In this document: positions 6,127 to 13,135 of the stretch, in pieces | Numbering within the stretch: position 1 is the first letter of the stretch | Layout: the number at the start of each line of letters is the position of its first letter | Assembly (NCBI GenBank): GCA_027482795.1 | Contig: JAIXVS010000029.1 | Span: forward strand, 1-13,135 | Direction of reading: 5' to 3' | From: Rhodobacter sp. | GTDB lineage: Bacteria > Pseudomonadota > Alphaproteobacteria > Rhodobacterales > Rhodobacteraceae | DNA: 13,135 bases | Program-made: the position numbers and the translations under genes | The notes under the pieces: model-generated | Seen by the model: the letters and a program-made list of their open reading frames with translations, nothing else | What the model was told of the DNA's origin: nothing | Databases searched by the model: none

Positions 6127-8007
6127 ATGACAACCCCTAAGCAATACCGTGCAGATATCGACGGGCTCCGCGCTTTAGCTGTCTCTATCGTTATTTTTTA
6201 TCATCTCGATTTTACGTTAATTTCTGGCGGCTTCGTTGGCGTGGATGTTTTCTTTGTGATCTCTGGCTACCTGATCACCTCAATCATCCGCTCTGAAATT
6301 GACCAAGGGATCTTTTCGTTCCGCGAATTCTACAAGCGGCGCGCGCTCAGGATACTGCCCGCTCTATTTGCAGTAATGCTTTCAACCATCATACTCGGCG
6401 CAATACTCATGACGCCGCAGGACTTTACTAATCTTGCCAAAAGCACGCTTTCCACGCTGTTCTTTGCTTCGAATATTTTCTTTTTTACTACTGTTGACTA
6501 TTTTGCCGCCAATGAAATTAATCCGTTACTGCATACTTGGTCACTTGCAATTGAAGAACAGTTCTACTTTGCCTTCCCTGTGATCTTCCTACTATTAACG
6601 AAGTACGCCAGATCATATTTGCTTGCAACTCTGTTTCTGATTGCGCTTGTTTCCTTCGCTTTTAGCGTAAATGCAGTAGGAGACAATCCAATGTTTGCGT
6701 TCTACGCGCCCCATTTGCGGGCTTGGGAACTGTTGCTCGGATCGTTGGCGGCTCTGCACTCTTGGAAACCATTTCAAAGCAAAGTTGCAGCTAATTCCGC
6801 CAGTCTTGGTGGTTTGCTAGCGATCCTATACGCCGCTTTCAGCTACACGGAGGAAACAAAATTTCCAGGTCTGGCCGCGATTGTTCCAACCCTTGGCTGC
6901 GTTCTTATCATTCTATCCGAAAGAAAATCGGTTGTAGGAAGTGTTCTGGGAAGTGCGATCCCCCGCTCAATCGGACTTTTATCGTATTCGCTATACCTCT
7001 GGCATTGGCCAATTATCAAGTTCTTCGAATACAGTAAGGTGTTCCCGCTGACTTTAACTGATAAGGCAATTTGTCTCGCGCTAACGGTAATACTTTCTAT
7101 CGCTTCCTACAGTTTTGTCGAAAAACCGTTACGACACGGAAAAACTCCTATAAACTATAGGCTCATTGGAGTTGTTTCAGCTGCTGTTTTTTTGGTTGCT
7201 TGTTCAACTGTTGTAATAATTTCAAAGGGGCTACCTGCGCGTCTGTCAGATGCTGCTGTCCGTTACGCAAAGATAACAAATAAAGATGCATTCCTTGAAA
7301 TTTACGATCGCGGTGGTTGTTTCTTGGATAATAATCAGAAGGCAAAAGATTATAGTGTCGAGGAGTGTACTTCTCCAAGCGGAACTGATGTCTTAATATG
7401 GGGGGACAGTTTTGCAGCGCATCTTTATCCTGGGCTACGCACGGTGCAGGATCTTACGGTTGCGCAATTTACAGCAACAAGCTGTCGTCCGATGCTCTCG
7501 GGTGCCCGTCGGTGTTACCAGTTCTATGATCGGTTTGGGGACATCGCTCGGGACGTAAACCCCAAGATCATTCTCATCGCCGGAAACTGGGCGCCGATTT
7601 TCATAACGCTTGGGCTAGACGAGGCGATGGAGTCCTTGCGTCGCTCGATCCGCCTTGCAAAAATGAGCGCAGATCATGTCGTGCTCGTTGGGCAGCCTCC
7701 GACGTATAACGTTAGATTAGCATATCTTGGCTTTGTGTCCTTGAAATACAGGCAAGTTTCCACCATTACGCTAAATGCGACCGACTCTAGTAAACTTAAT
7801 GAGGCTATCGAACGTGTCGCAAAAGAGGAAAGTGTAATTTTCTACGACTTCTACACTGATTGCGTAGGCGTTACCTGTCCCGCATTTATTGACGGTGAAC
7901 CCTTGCACTGGGATGGTGGCCACATGACCTTGAAAGGCTCGGAGTACTACACGTACAGACTAGGTAAACTACTTGTCGGCCTTGCTCATTCAGAAGAACA
8001 ACCCTGA
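6127..8007 (+). CDS. Membrane O-acyltransferase, OafA/YrhL type, with C-terminal SGNH domain
   Basis: A 626-aa polytopic inner-membrane protein. The N-terminal acyltransferase-3 domain (about 5-365) opens with YRADIDGLRALAV and has the family R-x10-H signature (Arg15 to His26 in FYH). GFVGVDVFFVISGYLI, the FYKRRALRILPAL loop, LLHTWSLAIEEQFY (134-147) and about ten hydrophobic helices follow. The C-terminal extracytoplasmic domain (about 385-620) has SGNH blocks: IWGDSFAAHLYPG with Ser428, AGNW with Asn487, and a late WDGGHMT with Asp596 and His599. This two-domain layout is known from enzymes that O-acetylate O-antigen or other surface glycans with acyl groups passed across the membrane. The acceptor glycan cannot be read. 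Codon use and composition are unlike all other genes here, and the gene sits between tRNA-Arg repeats, so it was probably acquired by transfer. It appears complete. Its start has a poor ribosome binding site but matches the usual N terminus. Confidence 0.92.
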   Translation: MTTPKQYRADIDGLRALAVSIVIFYHLDFTLISGGFVGVDVFFVISGYLITSIIRSEIDQGIFSFREFYKRRALRILPALFAVMLSTIILGAILMTPQDFTNLAKSTLSTLFFASNIFFFTTVDYFAANEINPLLHTWSLAIEEQFYFAFPVIFLLLTKYARSYLLATLFLIALVSFAFSVNAVGDNPMFAFYAPHLRAWELLLGSLAALHSWKPFQSKVAANSASLGGLLAILYAAFSYTEETKFPGLAAIVPTLGCVLIILSERKSVVGSVLGSAIPRSIGLLSYSLYLWHWPIIKFFEYSKVFPLTLTDKAICLALTVILSIASYSFVEKPLRHGKTPINYRLIGVVSAAVFLVACSTVVIISKGLPARLSDAAVRYAKITNKDAFLEIYDRGGCFLDNNQKAKDYSVEECTSPSGTDVLIWGDSFAAHLYPGLRTVQDLTVAQFTATSCRPMLSGARRCYQFYDRFGDIARDVNPKIILIAGNWAPIFITLGLDEAMESLRRSIRLAKMSADHVVLVGQPPTYNVRLAYLGFVSLKYRQVSTITLNATDSSKLNEAIERVAKEESVIFYDFYTDCVGVTCPAFIDGEPLHWDGGHMTLKGSEYYTYRLGKLLVGLAHSEEQP

Positions 8008-8207
8008 CATCGCTTCTGGTGTCTGCGTTAAAGCTGTACTGCAATAACTGTTACGTACCTTTGCAATCGCATCGATTATTTCGAGCTTCGGACAAACGCC
8101 TAGGTTGTTATTCAGGCGCGAAAGCCAACTTACTGGAATGTGCCGAACAATCTAGCGCCCCAAAGTGCAATTTGGCCTGCGTGGATATGGCTGACCGAAG
8201 TTTCATA
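8008..8207. other. Non-coding right arm of the island
   Basis: These 200 bases between the acyltransferase stop and the right repeat contain no credible gene. A short open frame running through into the tRNA is an artefact of reading the tRNA antisense. A weak hairpin, CCAAA-N6-TTTGG on the minus strand (about 8160-8175), could help end the tRNA-Arg transcript but has no T-run. If the island once carried a recombination module, this is where it should have been; nothing recognisable remains. Confidence 0.4.
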
Positions 8208-8285
<78 letters not shown>

Positions 8286-8326
8286 ACAGTGACCCGTATA
8301 TGGCAAAGGCGGCCGTGGGGCAAGCC

Positions 8327-9541
8327 TTAGCCCAAAAGATCATGGCACAGCTCTAGCCCCGAAATCAGCGCATCCACCTCTTGCTTAGTGTTATACATGG
8401 CAAAGCTGGCGCGGGCCGATGCGGTGATGCCCATATGCTGCATCAGCGGCATGGCGCAATGCGCGCCCGCCCGCACGGCAATGCCGCGTTTGTCCAAAAT
8501 GGTCGAGATATCATGCGGATGCGCGCCATTCATGTTAAAGGAAAATATCGCGCCTTTGCTGGCCGAATTGCCCTGAACGCAAATCCAATTCAGCCCCGCA
8601 AGACGCTGGGCGGCATAATCGCGCAAGTCCCTCTCATGCGCGGCGATGGCCTCCATGCCGATGCCCATCATATAGACCAGCGCCACGCCAAGGCCGATTT
8701 GCTGCACGATGCCGGGCGTTCCCGCCTCAAACTTCATCGGCGGGGAGTTATAGGTAACACCCTCGCGCGTGACGGTGTCAATCATATCGCCGCCGCCCAT
8801 AAAGGGGGCCATTTCCGCCTGCCGTTCGGGGGCAATGTAAATCGCGCCTGATCCCGATGGGCCGTAGAGTTTATGCCCTGTGATCGCATAAAAATCACAG
8901 CCAAGGGCCTGCACATCCACGGGCATATGCACGGCGGCCTGTGATCCATCCACCAGCACGGGCACGCCCTGCGCCTTTGCCCCCGCGCAGATGGCGGCCA
9001 CATCCACCACCGTGCCCAGCACGTTCGACATATGGGTCACCGCAATCAGCTTTGTGCGGGGCGTGATGGCGTCCAGCACCGCCTGCGGGTCTAAATCGCC
9101 GTTCGCGTCCACATCCACCCATTTGATCACCACCCCCTGCGCGCGCAGAAAATGCCATGGCACGATATTGGCGTGATGTTCCATGATCGATAGGATAATC
9201 TCATCCCCCACGCCCATGCGCGGACGCGCCCAAGCGTAAGAAATCAGGTTCATCGCCTCGGTCGTGCCCGATGTGAAGACGATATGCTGATCGGAAGCGG
9301 CGTTCAGAAAGCGGGCAATGGTCGTGCGGGCGGCTTCATACCGTTCAGTTGAAATGGTAGAAAGCGTATGCAAACCCCTGTGAACATTGGCATATTCATG
9401 GCCGTAACCGCGCGTTATGGCATCAATCACCACTTGGGGCTTTTGCGCCGATGCGCCATTGTCCAGATAAACCAGCGGCTTGCCGTTCACCTGCCGCGAC
9501 AAAATTGGAAAATCGGCGCGAATTTTGGCGACGTCCAGCAT
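8327..9541 (-). CDS. sufS: Cysteine desulfurase SufS (group II)
   Basis: This PLP enzyme takes sulfur from L-cysteine, releasing alanine, and holds it as a persulfide for Fe-S cluster assembly on the Suf scaffold. It is cytoplasmic and 404 aa long, as usual. Visible features are YLDNGASAQKP (25-35), the His123 region (MEHHANIVPWH), Asp198 in LVDGSQ, the PLP lysine Lys224 in TGHKLYGPSG, and the catalytic Cys362 in RAGAHCAMPLM. The RAGxHC context and the short active-site loop mark it as SufS/CsdA type, which normally needs a SufE or SufU partner; none is in this window. Its ATG directly follows the TAA of the upstream YIP1-like gene, so it is translated from the suf operon message. It is the last protein gene before tRNA-Arg. 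Confidence 0.96.
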   Translation of the reverse strand: MLDVAKIRADFPILSRQVNGKPLVYLDNGASAQKPQVVIDAITRGYGHEYANVHRGLHTLSTISTERYEAARTTIARFLNAASDQHIVFTSGTTEAMNLISYAWARPRMGVGDEIILSIMEHHANIVPWHFLRAQGVVIKWVDVDANGDLDPQAVLDAITPRTKLIAVTHMSNVLGTVVDVAAICAGAKAQGVPVLVDGSQAAVHMPVDVQALGCDFYAITGHKLYGPSGSGAIYIAPERQAEMAPFMGGGDMIDTVTREGVTYNSPPMKFEAGTPGIVQQIGLGVALVYMMGIGMEAIAAHERDLRDYAAQRLAGLNWICVQGNSASKGAIFSFNMNGAHPHDISTILDKRGIAVRAGAHCAMPLMQHMGITASARASFAMYNTKQEVDALISGLELCHDLLG

Positions 9542-10129
9542 TTAAACCCCCATTGGCCCGATGAACAGCGCAGCCAGCACCGCAAGCGCCATGATCAGCG
9601 CAAAACCCGTGGCAAGAATGCCAAAGAACACTTTGATTGCAGAGGGAAATCCATGCATTTCGGCGATAAAGTGCGATACCAAATAAAACGTCAATCCCAG
9701 CCCCACAACGGCCAGCAGCGCCGACAATGGCGGCAGAATGAACAGCAGCATCACCTGAACGATTTGTACGATCAGAATGATGAACTCCGCCCATGCCAGC
9801 AGCGATATGGCCTGCGGCAACGTGCCATAACCGCCAAACCAGCGCCCGACATAAGCCATGGCACCTGCGGCCAAAAACAGGCCAAAGGTTTGCATCCCCA
9901 CCCATTGCAAGGGTGAGAATTGCGCGCCCATCACATCGCCCGCCCCCATCCGCGCGGCCATGATCGAGACCATGGCCGCCACAAGCCCCGTCAGCAGCGC
10001 CACAATCACCAAGGCTAAGGCCGCCGTGTTCAAGGGCAAATCCAGCGCCAATATCCGCCGCGCCCCTGCGCGCGGATCTTGCACCGTGGCCAGCGCCTGC
10101 GCCCAAAGGCTGGCAAAATCAAACTGCAT
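9542..10129 (-). CDS. YIP1-family integral membrane protein in the suf operon (second copy)
   Basis: A 195-aa inner-membrane protein with about five hydrophobic helices (near 35-58, 75-95, 105-130, 133-155 and 165-190). It begins with a short soluble segment (FDFASLWAQALATVQDPR) typical of bacterial YIP1-domain proteins. The block LVSHFIAEMHGFPSAIKVFFG (about 150-170) is the most family-like part. Three ATG codons lie in a row (10135, 10132, 10129). The last is chosen because AAAGGGG then sits about 6 nt upstream. With this start the gene overlaps the end of the previous YIP1-like gene by 11 bp, and its TAA directly abuts the sufS ATG. No catalytic motif is visible. The function of bacterial YIP1-like proteins is unknown; a membrane-linked role in Fe-S assembly is only a guess from the operon. 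Confidence 0.8.
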   Translation of the reverse strand: MQFDFASLWAQALATVQDPRAGARRILALDLPLNTAALALVIVALLTGLVAAMVSIMAARMGAGDVMGAQFSPLQWVGMQTFGLFLAAGAMAYVGRWFGGYGTLPQAISLLAWAEFIILIVQIVQVMLLFILPPLSALLAVVGLGLTFYLVSHFIAEMHGFPSAIKVFFGILATGFALIMALAVLAALFIGPMGV

Positions 10130-10613
10130 CATCATCCCCTTTGCCCACCTCAACCAAGGCCAGCGCCCAAAACACCACAAAGGCGGTCAATGCGAAAATG
10201 CCCACCAAAAACGATTGCATTCCCAGCCCCAAAAGGCCCGCCACCAACCCTTGCAGCAGCATCAAGGGCGATGCCGCCACGAGCGAATAAAACAGCGCCA
10301 GCCGCGCCCCATACCACGTGCCGCGCGCGCCCAAAGCGCGGGCGATGATATGGCTGACAGCGGCAAGACCGTAGGCAAAGGGCAGAAAGATCAGCAATCC
10401 GTAGGCCATGCCCAAAAGCTGCGCCAGCAGCGGCATATCGGGGTTTTCCAGCGCAATGCGCGCGGCGCGCGGGTATTGCGAGACAAAGGCCAAGATCATG
10501 AAAACAAACAAAAATGTAAACACAAACGGCTCAGACCGCCCGCGCGACAGATGCCTGCGCACCACCTTTCGGTGCCCCGTCCAAGATTGGCGCATATCCG
10601 TGGTCAGCGACAT
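10119..10613 (-). CDS. YIP1-like integral membrane protein in the suf operon (first copy)
   Basis: A 164-aa protein with a basic N-terminal segment (about 14-28, many Arg/Lys) followed by four hydrophobic helices (near 30-48, 62-90, 104-128 and 134-156). It ends in a charged EVGKGDDD tail. Its layout resembles the YIP1-like protein encoded just downstream, but the two do not look like recent duplicates at the residue level. The ATG directly follows the sufD stop codon (TAAATG) and the 3' end overlaps the next gene, so translation is tightly coupled. Assignment to YIP1 rests on the membrane pattern, size and context, with no signature residues, and is weaker than for the second copy. Confidence 0.72.
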   Translation of the reverse strand: MSLTTDMRQSWTGHRKVVRRHLSRGRSEPFVFTFLFVFMILAFVSQYPRAARIALENPDMPLLAQLLGMAYGLLIFLPFAYGLAAVSHIIARALGARGTWYGARLALFYSLVAASPLMLLQGLVAGLLGLGMQSFLVGIFALTAFVVFWALALVEVGKGDDDAV

Positions 10614-11888
10614 TTACAGCCGCGCCCGCTGCAAAACATCCTCGATCTGGGCGCGCATCTCTTCGGCCAAATCGGGGCTGGCTATTTCACCCACCGCCTC
10701 GGCCATAAAGGCCAAAACCAGCAGCGCCTGCGCCTGCGCACGCGGAACGCCGCGCGATTGCAGATAGAACAGCGCGGTGTCGTCAATCGCCCCCGAGGTT
10801 GACCCGTGGCTGCATTTCACATCATCTGCATAGATTTCCAATTCAGGCTTGGCCAAAAACTGGCTATCCCCATCCAGCAGCAAACTTTGCGAGATTTGAT
10901 AGCCATCGGTTTTTTGTGCCGATTGGCGCACCAAAATCTTGCCCTGAAACACCCCAACCGCGCCGTTCTTCAGCACGTTCTTATACACCTGTCGGCTTTC
11001 GCAGGCGCGACCCTGATGGGTGATGAACACCGTGTCATCATGGTGATCGGGCCCGTCGATCAGGCTGGCCCCCGCCACATGCGCCGTTGCATGATCGCCC
11101 AGCAATTCGATGACCGTCTCATTGCGGATCAGCCGCCCATGTGCGCACAGCGTAAAACTTTTCAGCGCGGCATCCGCATGCAGGCGCGCAAACAGATGCG
11201 TCACCGCCAGCGCAGCATCATCGCTGGTTTGGCTGCGAATATGGTGCAGGGCGCTGCCTGCCGCCAGATCAGCCTCGATCACCACATTGCCGCGCGCGCC
11301 AAGGCTGCCTTGCTCCAGAATGGTAGCTTCGGCACTTGCATCCAGTTTAATGCAGTGATGAAGGATCGCATCGCAGTCCTTTGTTTTTGAGGTATAATTC
11401 AACAAAATGGGCCGCGCAACTTTGCCCGTGATATGCAGCAAAACACCCTCTTGCGCCAGTGCGGTATTCAGCGCGGCAAAGGGGCGCGGCACGGGGGTTT
11501 GGCCGCGTTCTTCAAGGCTGCCATAGATATCTTGCGCAAAATGCAGATCGGTCGTTGCGGTGGACAGCAGCGCAATTTGCCCGCCCTCTAGCGCCAAATC
11601 ACTAGAGGCTGCGGCATCAAACACGCCATCACAAAAGGTCAGCACCAAAGGATCAAGACCCGCGCCAAGTTGGCCCTGCGGGTGCTGCGCGCCAAGGTCT
11701 GGCACAGCCCCATTCAGCAAATCGGGCGCGGTATAACGCCAATATTCATCGCGGCCATGCGGCAGGCCCATGGCCTGCAACCGCGCCATGGCCCGAGCGC
11801 GCGCAAACTGGGTAAAGCCCGCAGGTTTTGGCAAGGGCGCGCCAAGCCGCACGGCCAAATCTGCGCGGTGTTTCGTCTGAACGCTCAT
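10614..11888 (-). CDS. sufD: Fe-S cluster assembly scaffold subunit SufD
   Basis: SufD joins SufB and the ATPase SufC in the SufBC2D complex that builds Fe-S clusters in the cytoplasm. The 424-aa protein has the usual plan: an N-terminal helical part with GRDEYWRYTAPDLL (about 45-58), a central beta-helix region rich in short hydrophobic strands (about 150-340), and the conserved C-terminal SufBD block ADDVKCSHGSTSGAIDDTALFYLQSRG (354-380) with His361, equivalent to the conserved histidine implicated in cluster assembly. The start codon overlaps the sufC stop by one base (TAATG), and its own stop is followed at once by the next ATG. SufB should lie upstream, outside the window. Confidence 0.95.
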   Translation of the reverse strand: MSVQTKHRADLAVRLGAPLPKPAGFTQFARARAMARLQAMGLPHGRDEYWRYTAPDLLNGAVPDLGAQHPQGQLGAGLDPLVLTFCDGVFDAAASSDLALEGGQIALLSTATTDLHFAQDIYGSLEERGQTPVPRPFAALNTALAQEGVLLHITGKVARPILLNYTSKTKDCDAILHHCIKLDASAEATILEQGSLGARGNVVIEADLAAGSALHHIRSQTSDDAALAVTHLFARLHADAALKSFTLCAHGRLIRNETVIELLGDHATAHVAGASLIDGPDHHDDTVFITHQGRACESRQVYKNVLKNGAVGVFQGKILVRQSAQKTDGYQISQSLLLDGDSQFLAKPELEIYADDVKCSHGSTSGAIDDTALFYLQSRGVPRAQAQALLVLAFMAEAVGEIASPDLAEEMRAQIEDVLQRARL

Positions 11889-12643
11889 TATTCAACCTCG
11901 GCCAACAGATCGGCATAGCCGTTGTTTTCCACTTCCAAAGCCAGCTCTGGCCCGCCCGTTTTGATAATGCGGCCCGCGGCCATGATATGCACAACATCGG
12001 GTGTGATATGGTCCAAAAGCCGTTGATAATGCGTGATAACCAGGAACGAGCGACCAGCATCGCGCAAGGCATTCACCCCTTCGGACACCAGTTTCATCGC
12101 ATCCACATCCAGCCCCGAATCGGTTTCGTCCAAGATGCACATCTTGGGTTCCAGCATGGCCATTTGCAAAATTTCGTTACGCTTTTTCTCGCCACCCGAA
12201 AAGCCCATATTGACGGGGCGCTTGAGCATATCGGCGTCGATTTTCAGGGTTTTTGCCCGCTCGCGCACGATTTTCAGAAAATCACCAGACGAGAGTTCCG
12301 CCTCGCCCCGCGCTTTGCGCTGGGCGTTCACGGCGGTGCGCAAAAAGGTCATATTGCCGACGCCTGGAATTTCGACGGGGTATTGAAAGGCCAAGAACAG
12401 GCCCGCGGCCGCACGCTCCTCTGGCTCCATGTCCAGCAGTTCTTCGCCTTGTAGCAGCGCAGAACCTTCCGTCACCTCGTACCCCTCGCGCCCTGCCAGA
12501 ACATAGGACAGGGTCGATTTGCCAGACCCGTTCGGCCCCATAATCGCATGAACCTCGCCCGCGCCGATGTTCAGGTTCACCCCGCGCAAGATCACCTTAT
12601 CTTCTTCTTCAAGTTTGACATGCAAGTTTTTGATTTCTAACAT
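11888..12643 (-). CDS. sufC: Fe-S cluster assembly ATPase SufC
   Basis: An ABC-type soluble ATPase that drives the SufBCD scaffold. Numbered from the upstream ATG at 12652, it has Walker A GPNGSGKST (39-47), Q-loop Gln90 in AFQYPVEIPG, the signature FSGGEKKRNE (151-160), which is typical of SufC, Walker B MCILDETDSGLD (171-182) and the switch His208 (ITHYQR). All catalytic residues are present. Two starts are possible: ATG 12652 has AGG directly abutting it, whereas ATG 12643 has the same AGG 9 nt away and gives the usual MLEIKNLHV N terminus. The latter is chosen. The gene follows a methyltransferase-like gene by 21 nt and overlaps sufD by one base. Confidence 0.97.
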   Translation of the reverse strand: MLEIKNLHVKLEEEDKVILRGVNLNIGAGEVHAIMGPNGSGKSTLSYVLAGREGYEVTEGSALLQGEELLDMEPEERAAAGLFLAFQYPVEIPGVGNMTFLRTAVNAQRKARGEAELSSGDFLKIVRERAKTLKIDADMLKRPVNMGFSGGEKKRNEILQMAMLEPKMCILDETDSGLDVDAMKLVSEGVNALRDAGRSFLVITHYQRLLDHITPDVVHIMAAGRIIKTGGPELALEVENNGYADLLAEVE

Positions 12644-12664
12644 ATTATTCATCCTAGGCTTATC

Positions 12665-13135
12665 TTACGTGGTTTGGAAAAAGCGCTGCACGATCCATCC
12701 CAATTTTTGCGGCGGGACCGGCGTGGGCACCAAATCGAATTGCGCCATGCGGCCAAAATAGGCGCTGGGCATAGCGAAATCTTGGGCCGCCTGATAGACA
12801 GGGCGGTCAAGGTAATCATCAAACAGCACCCGCGTGGGGCGGGTGATGCTGAACAGCGTGGTCAGAAAACAGGCGATGCGAAACCGCCCATCAATCAGCA
12901 CCAGATCGGGGTGCGAAAAGGATTTTGCGCGCCAGATCTTGGTGGGATAATCGGGCCATTTGCGAAAAGACGCATCATCTTTTGGATGGCCCCAGTCTTT
13001 GGTGCGGCCAATATCGCCGTGATGCAAATGCAGCTTGGCGGCGGGCGGGTTGGCTGCGAAATAGTCGCGCATTTTCTTCAGCCAAACCGGATCGGATTCT
13101 ACCGAAAACACCTTTTTTTCCGGCATTTCTGCGGC
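12665..13135 (-). CDS. Methyltransferase-like (Rossmann-type) protein upstream of sufC, N-terminally cut by the window
   Basis: The frame is open from the right edge of the window (Ala-Ala-Glu before the first visible Met at 13126) to the TAA at 12665-12667, so the N terminus lies outside. The visible 156 residues show VFSVESDPVWLKKMRDYF, which fits the acidic end of strand 2 in SAM-binding folds, then HHGDIG, and then PDLVLIDGRFRIACFLTTLF and TRVLFDDYLDRPVY, compatible with strands 4 and 5. The glycine-rich SAM loop should be just upstream and cannot be seen, so the class is inferred. The gene ends 21 nt before sufC on the same strand and is probably co-transcribed. Whether it has anything to do with Fe-S assembly is unknown. 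Confidence 0.7.
   Translation of the reverse strand, partial: AAEMPEKKVFSVESDPVWLKKMRDYFAANPPAAKLHLHHGDIGRTKDWGHPKDDASFRKWPDYPTKIWRAKSFSHPDLVLIDGRFRIACFLTTLFSITRPTRVLFDDYLDRPVYQAAQDFAMPSAYFGRMAQFDLVPTPVPPQKLGWIVQRFFQTT

Noticed and set aside
7163..7378. Minus-strand open frame rich in Gln/Leu inside the acyltransferase
   Set aside because: It lies wholly within a gene with strong family motifs and has low-complexity composition.
9858..10802. A 314-codon plus-strand open frame opposite the YIP1-like genes and the sufD end
   Set aside because: It spans three gene boundaries on the other strand, has low-complexity Gln/His/Arg composition and no start signal. It arises because stop codons are rare in this frame at high GC.

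Overview
The window looks like chromosomal DNA of an alphaproteobacterium of the Rhodobacterales (Roseobacter/Rhodobacter type). This is inferred from high-GC coding with strong third-position G/C preference, a suf operon with YIP1-family membrane genes between sufD and sufS, and a KpsE-type capsule export gene coupled to a metal-dependent-type kdsA. No species can be named from the sequence alone.

Layout. (1) 1-1634, plus strand: the 3' end of a capsule-polysaccharide chain-length/export gene (KpsE/BexC type) overlaps kdsA by 4 bp, probably the end of a Kdo-linked capsule locus. (2) 1631-2824, minus strand: a HI0933/BaiN-type flavoprotein whose stop codon overlaps the kdsA stop convergently. 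(3) 2945-3019: tRNA-Gln(UUG). (4) 3060-5844, plus strand: an OmpR-family response regulator, an overlapping histidine kinase and a secreted NTF2-like protein. The same palindrome, TTAC-N6-GTAA with a T-rich spacer, lies 86 nt before the regulator start and 93 nt before the start of the secreted protein. This suggests one small autoregulated signalling unit with a dedicated target. A clear terminator ends it at 5866-5889. (5) 5907-8264: a perfect 57-bp direct repeat of the 3' part of tRNA-Arg(CCG) flanks about 2.2 kb of AT-richer DNA. This DNA holds a single gene, an OafA-type membrane O-acyltransferase with a C-terminal SGNH domain. This is the classic footprint of site-specific integration into a tRNA gene, but no integrase is present. 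(6) 8209-8285, minus strand: the intact tRNA-Arg(CCG). (7) 8327-13135, minus strand: a compact suf operon read right to left as methyltransferase-like gene (partial), sufC, sufD, two YIP1-like membrane genes and sufS. Its junctions overlap or directly abut, except for about 21 nt before sufC.

How the genes fit together. SufC-SufD (with SufB presumably outside the window) form the Fe-S scaffold, and SufS supplies the sulfur. The two small membrane proteins and the methyltransferase-like protein are co-transcribed partners of unknown role. At the other end, kdsA supplies Kdo-8-phosphate for lipopolysaccharide and probably for the capsule linker. The island acyltransferase probably O-acylates a surface glycan, so it may be a horizontally acquired surface-modification (serotype-like) module.

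Most interesting points: the integrase-less, single-cargo tRNA-Arg island; the shared palindrome linking the two-component system to the secreted NTF2-like protein; and the paired YIP1-like membrane genes inside the suf operon.
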